Assembly (NCBI GenBank): GCA_027574665.1
Contig: CM050662.1
Location: forward strand, 5,238,501-5,302,500
Direction: 5' to 3'
Length of the DNA stretch: 64,000 nt
Source of the DNA: Rhynochetos jubatus
Lineage: Eukaryota > Chordata > Aves > Eurypygiformes > Rhynochetidae
Below, piece after piece: positions 47,389 through 59,192 of this stretch. The notes under the pieces were generated by a model that made no database searches, was not told the DNA's origin, and was given only the letters and a program-made list of their open reading frames with translations. Within the stretch, counting starts at the first letter, position 1. Every line of letters begins with the position of its first letter. Made by a program: the position numbers and the translations under genes.

Positions 47389-50300
47389 TCCCTCGGAGGA
47401 ACACCATCTTACACTGCAATCATCGCCTGCTGAGCCTCCCAGCGTGCTCAGCAAAGCCTCGGCTTCTCCAGGTGCCTGAACCAGGTTTCCCAATGCCACC
47501 AACATCCCCTGGACAATCAAAGCCCATCTGGGGTGCAGGGGATCAGGGAGCATAGCACCTGCCCCCCACCTCCCACCTCCCCCAGCCATGCGGGGATTTG
47601 CATTAGCGGTTAACGATTCAGTGGCAGGAGCTAAAAGCACACAATATTGGGAATACCCCGTTTGCAGAAGCAGTATGTTGCTCATCCCTCCAAAGCAAGG
47701 ACTTGTGCTGGGAGCCCTCTGATGAAGGCACTTCCACCCTGACACGCAGCCAGCCCTCCCACCTGCAGGTAGAGACACCAGGCAGGCAGCGTGTGCCCGC
47801 GGAGGGACACAACACGGCAGGTGAACTCCTGAGGAAGATGTTATCTGTTTGCTCCCATTTCACTTCTGATTAACAATAGAGTTCATGGCTTCTACAGCAT
47901 CTTTGTAGTAAGTCCAGCTGTTTGGAAAGAAATGGGCCATGCAAAAACTCTTACTGCCCATAGAAAGAAATGATCCAGCATCAATGAAATGGATAGCAAA
48001 TTTCCTTATGCACAGAAAATGATCATTGCTTTAGATGAGGGAATAGCAACAGATCTAAAACTGTCCGATATTACTAGTTGTGAAGTGATCATCGTCATGG
48101 GAGGAAGGTCTGATAAGGCTCTGCTGACATAATGAAGACGTACACAGCTCCTGAGCTACACAGACTCACTTAGAATGGCCTGACAGAGAAAGGAGCAAAC
48201 GAAAGGTGTAGCTGAGTTATGCGGAGCACTGCCCTATTACTGCACACTAATTAGCAACTTAGGATGACAGTGAATCAAGCGATGTCAGAAACACTCTTTC
48301 TTCCATCAAAGACTGTCCTTTTTCAAAATCAGACACATCCCAGTAATTGGCTAGTATATGTTTCTCCTTTTATCCAGTTTTCCCCTTCCCCATTCATCTT
48401 GTGGTTTTCATTTAGGTCTTCCCTTTTTGGAGTTTATTTTTCATCCTTTGGAATTGCTTTCGGAAACAGTGGAGCCTAAGGCATGATTTGCAGCCTCTCC
48501 ATTTAAGTACAGGAAAAAAACCAAACCCAAAACTAAGGGAGGAAAAATCAGCACTGTACCTACCCAAAAGAAAGGCAGGAAAAAGCATTGTGCTTCACCT
48601 CCTGTCTGTCAGAGGCGCTAGCCCAGTCTCTAAGGATGTGGTGCACAGAAGGACAGGGTCCTGTGCCCTGAGTAAGCCAGATGAATATTGCGTTCAGCCT
48701 GTGCCATGACATATCCAAAGCAGGCACTTGCACTGGGGACCACCACAGAGGTGCCTGGGCTGTATCACAGCCTCAGCCCTGATTTGAGCTTCCTGGTTTG
48801 TCCTCCTGATTTTTAATCTCTCCTTTTAAAATAAAATAACAACAGCATCTGCAAAGCTAGGTGAAAGCATGAATATAGTGCATCCCATGGCTGCCCCTTG
48901 CTCTGCAGCACAAAGAGCCTGCCCAGGGCAGCCAGAGGAGCCCTGGAGCCCTCGGGCTCTGAGATGCCAACACCGGCTCCACTGCTGAACCTCCCAGGAA
49001 AAGGAAACCCTATATCCCTCCAGCACCCTGTCACGTGCCTTGCACTGGGTGCTCTCCTAAGGGGCTGAAGCAAAGACAGGGCATTTTACAGGTCCTTACG
49101 TCTGATTTTCTAAAGGTATAAGGTTTATAGGAACTAAATTCCAATTCCCAAAGCTTGTCAGAGAGAGTAAAACTCCTAAATCCTTACAGCCCTTCTGAAA
49201 TGACACTTGATGGCATACTTGTGAAGGGATTTAACTACCTAAAGCAGCAGAGCCAGGTAACTTCATACCCCTGTCAGAGGTACATACCTTGGCAGGGCAG
49301 GACTCTCCCCTTCCAGGTGTGTTGTTATCAAGCACATTTTCAGACTTGGCTACATCCCCCCATTTTCATAGGGAAATGCAAGAAGCAGGATCCTTTTAAC
49401 TTAGAAACCTCACCCATCACTCTCTGCTTCTCAGGTGGGAAAGCAACTGAAAAAACACTAGTGCCTGAGCCACGTGGAAGCATCCTGAAGTGTCAGGAGC
49501 CTTTTGGAGCATTAGCTCGTGCATTTTCCCTGAGTGCCTTCTCCATCTGTGCTGCCAGCTCTGCTGACTCTGCAAAAGACTGACCTGTAGAGCTGGGAGT
49601 GGTAGAGGGTAACCCTTGCTTCAGCACTCCCTGCCTCCCCAGATGTGGGACCCAGCTACCCAGCTTCTCCAAGATAACATCCCTTGAGAACAGCTCTTGC
49701 TGCCCTGGGACACTGAAAGCCATCCCCACGGAGCCAGAGCGGGAGCTTGGCTCCCACATGCCACATCTGCTCCCATTTGTAGCAAATTGTGCTGCATCTG
49801 GGTCTGTATTTCCATTCCCATCAATAGTGCTGAAGAGCTTTTAGTAGAAACAGAGACAATTATTGACGGTAACAGTAAAATTATTTCATATACACAAGCT
49901 GGAGCCAGCATACGTAGCCTATCAGGTACATTTAGCCTGCCACAGAGCTTGGATCGTTTTTGTTAGAAATAGCATCTAGAGCACTACAAAGTTGGGAGCG
50001 TTGGCTTGAATTGATCTGCCACAATAAGAAAAGTACTTTTTTCCTTCATGTTTGCCCTCTTAAACTCTATTAATTGAATGGAAACAGAGTTCCACAGGCA
50101 GCCATGAAGTCACTAATTGTGCTTTGCATGCTACCCGGGTCCCCAGGGCAGGGAGGGGAAAGCGCTGCTCCTTCCAGAGCAGCGCGTAGCTGCACGCCTG
50201 CCCCGCTCTGCCTTCGGAGAGGCGGTGAGCACGCTCTGTATCACAGTCACCATTCCAAGATAAATTCCCATAATAAAAAAAGTCACAACATCAGAAAAGA

Positions 50301-50773
50301 ACTGCCTCCTTGGTTGCAAGGGAGATAAACTGGACGGGAGCAGCAGAGGTGTAAATCAACGCGATGGGTTTGACAGAGAGATTACAGACAGCAAATCCTG
50401 AGTTGCAGTGCAGAGGCAAACAGAGTACAGTGGCCAGGATAAAATAAACAGAACATCCTGGGAATTAAAATTCAATATTTTTTTTTTTACAAGCCAAAAT
50501 GAATTAACTTATTTTTCCTGAGAGACTGCAGATTGCTTTCACGCAGCTTTTGCCCCCCTCCCCCCGCTCCAGAAAAGACATCCCTTCCCAAGCCTACTTT
50601 CTCTTGAAATGATGCTGCCAACCTGGCCCCACAGATTTTGTGCTGCAGTGAGTACATCCTCCAAAGGTACTGCTTTGAGCAAAAGACAACATTAGTAACC
50701 TGGGAGGGAGTTCCGCCTAACACCAATGCAATATTAAGTGTCTCGGGCCATTTTGGCAAAAGTATTAATATTT
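47389..50773. other. Non-coding single-copy DNA, no gene seen
   Basis: There is no recognisable gene or repeat after the LTR. The 142-codon frame at 49155-49583 has no family features. A T11 run lies at 50478-50488. Confidence 0.5.
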
Positions 50774-50788
50774 AGGTCAAAATGACCG
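50774..50788. promoter_or_regulatory. Palindromic nuclear-receptor site (ERE-like)
   Basis: AGGTCA-AAA-TGACCG contains the exact GGTCA-N3-TGACC palindrome that oestrogen receptors bind as dimers. It lies in an AT-rich stretch with TATTAATATTT just before it. A 10-base exact palindrome with fixed spacing is expected less than once in 64 kb by chance, so it is modestly notable. No gene can be linked to it from this window. Confidence 0.45.
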
Positions 50789-53700
50789 TAAAACATGTCA
50801 TTTTTATTTTTCATAATAAAAATGAAGTTCTGGGAAATTATTTTCTTTTCTAGAAACTGCATCTTCTCTTAAGAAAATTGTTTGAACAAGAAATTCTCAG
50901 CCAGCCCTCCTGAAGTCACTGTTCAGTAACACCTTGGTGAGGCTCGTTGCACAGCTGCAAGGAGACCATCTCTACGGTGAAAGGTAAATCCTGTCTTCCA
51001 TTTCCTGAATTCATTTGCCACATTTTAGATCCCCTTCCAGACACAGCCGCTGTGTTTCCATTAGCAGCAGTTTGCTCCCATGACCATCAGCTGGGTACCC
51101 CAAAGCCAAATGGAGGAACAGCAACAACGGGCACGGAGCAGGCGAGCAGAAACCTTCCACGGCAAATACCAATTTACTTGTCAAGGCGCCCAGCTGTTTG
51201 GAAACAGGCTGTTCGTCTGCGCTGAAGCGTTATTTCAGGGCTGGGAAGAAGGCAAGAGCCAAGCCCAGAGCACTTCCCAGGGAGCTGAGGAGCCTGCAAC
51301 AGGTCCTGCCCCGGGAGGGCTCGGGCATCCCTCAGCAGCAGCACTGCTGAATGCTCCTGTTGCTGTGGATGCTGAAATGCTCCTTCAGAGCTCTTAACTA
51401 AAACCTTTAAGGTGAGTGTGGGCTGCAGAAGGACCCATTATCTTAATGATATTTGTAAGAGAAAGGAATTTATTGTAACGAGCAGCACTGGAGTAGAAAT
51501 CATGCAAAGAGCAGGCAGCATTAGCAGAACGTACCTACACTGAAAGGGACATAACCCATAAAAACCGATGTGTCGGGGAGAGTCTGGGCAAGTTGAAGAC
51601 ATCCAGGACAAACGCCACGATGAAAGCACAACCTGGGATTGGAGACAGCCTTTCACTACTAGCTCATTCCACAACGGCAGCAAGGCACCCAAGGGAGCCA
51701 CCCGCCTGCCCCAGTGCCATGCCGTGCCAGCCCCACCGCAGCGACCGCCGGCTCCCACCGCCCCAGCTCCCCACAGCACTCAGACATGTGTTTTGGACCT
51801 GCAGTGAGACTGAAACACGTTTAAAGGCACTGCTGAAATGGGGCTTCACAGTACCTATGTGGCGACCACAGCCTCAAAATCTCTTTATTAATATATTTAA
51901 TAGGCAACAAACCAAATGAAATGGTTTCTGCTCCCTCCTGAAGAACAGTTTGAGATGGGGCTGACGAGAAAGTAAATAATAATCCCAGACTGCTGCAACA
52001 CACAAGTCCTTCCACCCACCCCATGCAATCCAGGAGGCACTTGTAAGCCTTCCTTGGGACTAGAAAGGGATTTTAGGTTCCAGCTGCTGGGGCTGGGCTG
52101 TACTGGATCTGTACCAGATTCAGGCAGGAGGCTGCTGTAACCCAGTGCTCACAGCTTACGCTGCACAACCACAACCTCATGCTACGCGTGGCGGAGGGCC
52201 AGGCTTGGTGGGGACAGCCCAGCCATGCCCTAACACCAGCTCTGCAGTGAGCACTTCTCTCCAAAACAAGCCAATTGAGCTGGTCTCTGAAAATCCCTGT
52301 TTCTGAAGGGGTTCATGGAGATGAGCTTAGCCAGGCCGTCTAACCTTTAAGCACTTTGCGAGTGTCTGTGAGTCACACAGGCTCTTTCTGCTCAAAGGAG
52401 AGGAAAAGTGATTCATCTCCTAAAATAGGTGCCCAAGGGAGGTGGGATGGAGACCTGCGTGGAGCTTGCTCTCTTCCAGGGAGCATCGAGAGCACCTGCC
52501 TCGGCAGCCCAGTCACAGCTCAGAACTTCCACACTGCTAATTTATGCAAGATTAATTGTACAGAATGAATTAATGCACCTAACCCTAGCCTTTACAAATT
52601 ATTATAGAACAGCATGGGGAACCAGGAATAAAATGAACCAACAAAGAACGAGACAATTAAAAATCCGCCTATGTTTTAGAGGGAAACTGGAAAAAGTTTA
52701 GCACAGACCTGTAAGCGATGGGTAGAGCCAGAAGGCAGAGTCTCGAAAGTCTTGGTTTTGACAGCATCTGCTTCTGAAGCACCTGGTATTTTGACTGCTT
52801 TTGAGCTGAATTCAGTGGAAGAGATCAAACCTGACACTTCAGTAGAGAAATATGAAAAAGAAGCTATTTGATGAGGAGGGGCAGGCTCAGAACCAAGGTT
52901 AATTTAGTCGTGGCCCAGAGGTTCCAACCTGCACACATCTCTGAACTCCACTAATACTGCAGGATATTTGCAGCAAAAGGCTTTCTTGCTCCTTGTTTTG
53001 CTCTCGTGAACTGGAATACAGCTGGATTAATGCCTGGATCACCAGGAGTCACGGGCTCGATGGCTGACCTGGGCCCTTAGCCAGGATCTAGGTGCCATTG
53101 GGGCAGATCCTGGGGCAGGTCAAGCAGAACCCAACTCAGCCCCATCTTCCATGGTGCAGCTGCTTGCTCTGCCCACACGCCTGCTCTGCATTTTATAAAT
53201 CTCACCATTTAACAGAATTTTAAGAGTTCTCAATTTCATCCCAACATAAAATTAATTTGAATGTTAAACCCTCATTGCTCTTTTCATACAGTCATCATCT
53301 AAATATTGCACCCTGACCCTTTCCCTCACAGCAGTAGCTATTGCCAAATTAAAACCTCACACAGTTGTTGCTAACGGTACTCATTATTATGGCTGATGGT
53401 GAAAGTAACAAGAAGATGATTAAAAAGTATACAGTACTCAGTGTTCCTTTGAACTGCCTTCAGGATAGTGATTTGCATTTCTGTTTAGCATAGATGGCAC
53501 CAGAGTGAATAGTTATATTTTAATAGTGCTTATGCAAAATATAATATGGGTAAAGAAAATTGCACAAGACTCAGGGTGAATATTGATCACACTGAACAAC
53601 AACGATGGCAACGTTAAAAATGACTGCACAGGTGGAATAAACAATAAATAAATAAGATAAATTCAAGCTCTTACTTTCCAGAGGAGCTCAAGCATTCAGA

Positions 53701-54669
53701 TCTTTCCCTGCCTTCCTTTCCTCTCCCCCCCCTCCGCCCCGAACAGCTTACATCTTAGGACAATTTTATTTAGCACATCTTGGTTTCATATTAAGTTAAC
53801 AATGTCCTCTACAAAGAAAGATTTGCAAATAAAAGCAGAGTTCCCCTCTGCCTTCTGTGACCATTCTTAGGATTCAGCCGTGACTTAGGATCCAATATAA
53901 AGCAGCAAGTTCTATTTGGACATGACACTGAAAAAGCTTGATGTAATGAAACCCAACAAACCCCTCAAAACCCCAAACTAATAAACCAGACTTCAATTCC
54001 TTGGTAAACAAAGTTAATAATTGGCACAGCTGAAAAGGAACCCAACTGCTTCATACTGTGCCATCACTTCCTTGCCATGCCAACCCATAGAGGAGGTAAT
54101 CAGAAAGATGGACTAACAGCATGAGTAAGGCAAGGCATGCATTTTGAAATCTCAGATGGCTGTGGTCTCAAACAGATCATCCTTATTTCCTAATTACCTT
54201 GATTTGTTTGGAATTTATCTATGAGACTCTATGAGCAGGGAGTACAGTGCAGTGGTTCTTGGGCTGTAAAAATGAACGGGGCATCTCCTTGGTCCCTGGA
54301 GCACCGGCACCTCTAACTTCCCAGCATGTGCCAATTACTTGGCACGGATGTCCTTACAGAAATATTTTTAAACAAGAACAGATGATATTTGCTCCTGGAA
54401 GACACAAATACACTGGGACTTTCAAAGAGGTATTTTTGAATCAGGGTGAGGAGGATTCTTAGTTGTGGACAGACTGAAACTCCAAGGAAGAACTGTCTAT
54501 TCTATTTTCTGTTGATGCCTTTCAGCAAGCAGAAAAAACCAACCTTTAGAAATGTACTTTTACCATTAGTTAATTCACAGTGAACTCTACTTAGTGTGAC
54601 GCCTCAGTAAGAGTCGATCCCTGACGACTGACTGTAACCCTCAACGTACAACAAAGCTGGCCTGGCAGC

Positions 54670-54690
54670 ACCCTTACCCCTGGTAAGGGT
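54670..54690. other. Compact 9-bp hairpin
   Basis: ACCCTTACC (54670-54678) and GGTAAGGGT (54682-54690) pair perfectly around a CCT loop. There is no T-run after it and no pairing beyond the arms. Two or so such arms are expected by chance in 64 kb. Confidence 0.45.
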
Positions 54691-56042
54691 AACAGAGCCC
54701 ACGGCTCTCCCTAAAGGTACAGCTGGACAAGCGGATACTATCACAGTAGTTCACTCAAAGTGAATTTCAATCAAAGCAGTTTTAGGAAGGTTCTGGGCCA
54801 ATTTCCCTGGTTTGTCCCCTTTAGCTAGCGTTTTAGATCAGGTGGCTTCTCAGCGCAACCCAACTGCTCTCCTGTGGAAAGGGAACTCAAGATCCCGAGA
54901 TAAAACAACTGTCAGAAACAGGAATTCACACATATGTGCAGGTTTTTCTTCCTAAATTTGATTTTAAACCTCACACCACGAAATTGTATTATTACTTTAT
55001 TTATTACCTGAGAAAGGAACAGTTTTGATCTAGGAGAGCCTATTCTTTTTAGACGTTACAAAGCGATCTGAATAATTTATAAAGGATTTCAAACCTTTGT
55101 GGTATTATCAATACCACATGTAACACACAATCTCAGACTTGAAAAAGACAGATGACATCACTTGTCCCCCACCAACCGTGCATACATTATTGATCACTCC
55201 AAAGCCTCATGAATAGGGTAATTTGTAATCATTAAAAATTAAAGAGAATGCTGCAGAATGGAAAACAAGAAGGGCAAATTTTGCTCTTAGCTCTATGGCT
55301 AATCCCCTGCAGCGGAGCTGGAACTGTTTTATTGTATAATAAGAGAAAGAGGAATCAGGAATGTGACCTCTCTGCGTGGCAGACAAACACTCAGAGCCGC
55401 TTAGGTGGTGCTGCCCGAAGAGAAACAGTGGGGTGAGGGATGTGTCAAGCTCTGCTAGGAGGCCTGTTGCAATGCGGCCTCCTGTGCTCATGCACAAAGA
55501 CTGAGCAGCTCTGCAAGCTGCTCCGCGCCGGTCAGCGGTCCTCCTCTGCCATTTCCCTTCTGCCCTGCCTTTGCCTCAGGAACAACCTTCTGCAGGTAAA
55601 ACAGAGCCGCCAACGCAGGACACTTACGGTCTGCGGTCACTAGGTCTGTGTTATCCTATCACAGCGCAAACTGCTGTGGTCCTTTATTATTTCCAAGCAG
55701 GTTTTTGCTCAGTAGAAATGTGTTTGGAAAATAAATGTCATTTTCAGAATTATTCCTGGCAGTATCTCGTAAGAGCGTCGTGGTTCTCCAACAGCCAGCC
55801 AACCCTCCCCGGTGCCTCTCCCCACCTGCCTGTGCACACAGCAGCTGCTGTACCAGTCACTACCAGCTCTCTAAGTTACGCAGATCCTGGGAATAATTAA
55901 TTTTAAATTATCTCTTTGTAGAACAAAACTGTGGCGAGGACCTGAAATCACAGTCACATTATCTAGCTATTTGTGAGGCCATCGCGTTAATGAAACACAC
56001 GTCCCCCTGGAAATGGTACCAGCTCAAGAAAAGGCTTGTAAC

Positions 56043-56058
56043 TGACATTTAAATGTCA
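56043..56058. other. Perfect 16-bp palindrome
   Basis: TGACATTTAAATGTCA is self-complementary, with an outer GCTTG (56033-56037) and CAAGC (56057-56061) that extend the dyad after a small gap. The TGACA half sites resemble TALE-homeodomain (Meis/TGIF) words. Chance predicts about one 16-base palindrome per window of this size. Confidence 0.4.
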
Positions 56059-58232
56059 AGCTACTATGTTAAATGTTATGGGCATTTCATTGCTCAGCCC
56101 AGGAGAAGCATGAACACATCAAAAGCTCCTTAATAATCAACCACGTTACAAGTTGATGATGGTCTTTGGCACCTGGAAAGACAACTACAGATGACGGATT
56201 TAACCGAGGCTGATGGATACCTACCTGATTGAGCTGCATGAATGCAATCCCAAACACATCTTCACTAGGCCACAGGGAGTCTATCCAAATAATTATTTCA
56301 AGGATAATAAATTCATTCTTTTGGAAAAAGTACCATTCCCAGAGTTGTATTGATTCTTTTTGCTTTACTAACTGTGAGCCTGCCTTTATTCTACTGGTAT
56401 CCTACTACAACCTTAAGGGCTAAAACCAAGTGAAACGTCGCTCTATTCATCTTAAGAGAGAGTAATAACTCATTGTCCACAGCTGTGTGTTTGCCCAGAA
56501 GACTGTCAGCGGTGCCACTCCATTTACAATCCACATTTATCTGAAATGGCCTATTAGCCTTGCACATGCAATCCAGAAAGGGTGCTAGCAATAATCTCTC
56601 TGGATTAAAGTAATACACTGGCAGTCCAATAAATTCTTTAAAAGGTAGAAGAGGAATTGGTTACACTTGGCCAACCCAACAACATGTTTTCCAAAGCTGC
56701 AAAAATAGGCTACGTAAAGGTAAGAGTAGATAATAGACATAAAGCGTGAAAGCCAGCAAGGCAGTAATCACAGAACCAGTGGGAGTAACGACAGATTCAG
56801 ATCAATATTTGATATTCCCATACCCATCTCCAGAGATCCTGCCATGGCTGTTGGAAAGTGGACCCCAATAACAGCCATACATGTGGTATCTGCCAATATT
56901 TGTTACCATTTGTTAATACTGCACAGTCAGTTCTGGCAGCGTATGCAGCACATCAAATTTTAATTTTCATTAGTCAGAATTACATTACCATAACTACTGG
57001 CCAAAAATAAGAACTTCATGAGCTCACCTAGAACTCCAGCTCTCTCTCCTGCCTGCAGCAGGCTTCCAAAATACACCCACTGTTTTGGGAGATGGGAATC
57101 AGCTCTGGACAGGATAGGCTGTGCAGCACTGATCTCTGCAGTCTCCCCCCTTGCAGAAAGGCTACCAGTATCAGGGGAAATCAAGAGGGACAACTGTCAG
57201 CAAGTTTGCACTGCTCTAAAGTGGGTAGCACCTAAGAAACAGTCCTACGTCTTCACCCATGCCCCTTGGCCTGACGTGTGAAGTGACAGAGGGCAGGAAA
57301 ACACGCCAAGGTCCACAGCCAGCCCAGACGCCCGCTGCTGTAGGGCAGTGGCTGCCACACCAGACGCTTTCCTTCCTTCCCCTCATTCTGACGCTCGTGG
57401 TCTCAACCAGGTCTACAGTCTTCCACTAACGCCATATTAACACATACCAAAGATTGGGATGTTATCTGAGAAACCAAGCTGGGTTTTCCCTGCCCATCCC
57501 TAGGAGTACAAAAAATAATGAAAACGTAGAATATAATTAAGACATCTAATCTTCCTAATCTTCACTGCTATGCAAATGTAGCTCCTTTCAAATTAACAAG
57601 AGCCCTATATGCATGCATTACTGGGTAAGGGCCGATGTGAAGATTACACAGAGATTAAAGATGTAAGCTGGACTCATTTGAAAAAGGGCTGAACTGTTAT
57701 TAAGAATTATAAGAAGATGTGACAAATGACTTGGTACCCAGCGGTTGACAGATCTCCAAGCAACATGTGATGCTCATCTCAGACATGGCAGAGGTGCTGA
57801 ATTTAAAAACTGCCTCCAGGACTGTCACTGATAAACGATCGTATCATGATGAGCACTGAACCATGCATCACTGGGCACGTGAACGCAATGCATTCTCTGC
57901 TCCTTCCAAGAACTGAATGACTAATCTCTCTATATTGTATAGGATTGAAAAGTTATGGAATAGTCGTTATAGTAGAGATCATTTGGCTCCTGGGATTCAT
58001 TAAAATATCCTTGCATTATAACACAGCTGAGTGGCAGCCTAAGCCAAGAAATATAGCAAATTAACCATGGAGTTTCTGTCAATAGTAGGACTATGGCAGT
58101 TGTCATGTTGACAGAGTTAATGAAATTCGTGGCTGGGGCAGACAGAATCACACGGCTGCCATCAGCCATCATCTCAGTTTTGACAAGTGATACAGGATTA
58201 TTATTTTGTACCTGTGCCCAAGCGGATAATTA

Positions 58233-58257
58233 AGCTGTAATTTTAATGATTACAGCT
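58233..58257. promoter_or_regulatory. TAAT-rich dyad, enhancer-like
   Basis: AGCTGTAAT (58233-58241) and ATTACAGCT (58249-58257) are perfect inverted copies around TTTAATG. With the ATAATTAAG just upstream (58228-58234) the stretch holds four homeodomain-type TAAT/ATTA cores in about 30 bases. This clustering is common in conserved developmental enhancers of vertebrates. Conservation was not tested. Confidence 0.4.
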
Positions 58258-59071
58258 GATGCTATTGAGCAGAAGTGCCCAGATTTATGAAATCCATGCA
58301 TACACATCACTAGTTTTCTATGTTCCAGCTTTCTTATGAAAATATCCACTCTGAAAGCTGTATGCGGTCATTTAGCTCTCTGCTGTGAACCCCCTTACAA
58401 AGTCCCTGCTGTAACACTTGTAGCTCTCTTGCAGACTTGCCTTAAGGCCTAGCTTGTACCCTGGCTTTCTTTAACCTAAGCTTCGTAAGAAATTGGTCCT
58501 CCCTCCTACCACCCCTGATTGTCAGGCCCAAGAATGCTTATGGGGTGCTTCAAACCCTTTGCTAGCTGTGGACCAGGGTTGCTTGCATGAGAAGCTGGCA
58601 GAGGACGTGCGTTGCCTGCATGCAGAAAGAGGAAGAGAGGAGGCAATACAGGTGTTTGCCGGGGGTGCTTGTGCTGCTCTCTCTATAAAAGGTCTAGAGG
58701 AAAATGGGTTCTGCACAACAATATTGCACTCAGCCCTAATAGGTACAGTGGTGGGAACATGAGGAGCAGGACCTTTGTGCCCACCAAGCTGTTGGGGATT
58801 CATTTTTGTACAGATCAGGGCCAATGTGGCACGTAAGCCCTTGATAGCATGACTGCTACCTCCTTGCTCTTAGCTGGCTTTCCATTAAAATTACCACATT
58901 ACATTTCAAATCTGTGCTCAGTGTAGCACAGAAATAGCTAACACGGTGGCAGCTAAAGATTTCCTTGCCTGCAGGATGCCTTTCTATGTTTTGTGCAATA
59001 ATTCATGCTCCTCTCTTGAAAATCTCAGTGGAGAAAAGTATTTAAAAGGAGACGACACGGAGCCCTCCTCG
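58258..59071. other. Non-coding DNA with TATA-like words
   Basis: A consensus TATAAAAG lies at 58684-58691 in a moderately GC-rich stretch, and TATTTAAAAGG at 59039-59049. Overlapping frames of 89 and 100 codons (58493-58824) on opposite strands have no family features. No repeat is recognised. Confidence 0.35.
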
Positions 59072-59190
59072 CTGCTGCTGCCTGCAAGCCCCACGATCTG
59101 TGCACGGCCTCTCTGAACCGAGCGCGGAGCTGTTGGGGCGGGAGCGTACAGCATCCCTCCTCTGACCACCTTCCTGACCAGATAACCCAG
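59072..59190 (+). other. Possible first exon with TATA box, hypothetical
   Basis: A TATA-like TATTTAAAAGG (59039-59049) lies about 30 bases before a GC-rich stretch with several CpG. A donor-like CCCAG-GTAGGAAGT has its GT at 59191-59192. TATA box, GC-rich leader and donor in this order could form the promoter and first exon of a transcript. The leader has no convincing start codon with a long frame. Each element is weak alone, so this is a hypothesis for transcript mapping. Confidence 0.2.
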
Positions 59191-59192
59191 GT

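Larger units (their letters stand above)
50789..58232. other. Non-coding single-copy DNA, no gene seen
   Basis: There is no recognisable gene or interspersed repeat. Notable short structures are the 9-bp hairpin at 54670-54690 and the 16-base palindrome at 56043-56058. The stretches 52540-52620, 53370-53660 and 56040-56420 are AT-rich and complex. Bases 53642-53658 hold a short AAAT repeat. Confidence 0.5.

Noticed and set aside
53642-53658. AAAT repeat as a microsatellite
   Set aside because: Only about three imperfect units, too short to be informative.
55963-55975. TTATCTAGCTATT, part-like miR-9
   Set aside because: It covers only part of the mature sequence and no complementary arm lies within 100 bases.
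58684-58691. Consensus TATAAAAG as a promoter
   Set aside because: The word is perfect, but no donor or recognisable exon follows. It is kept only as a remark in the block annotation.
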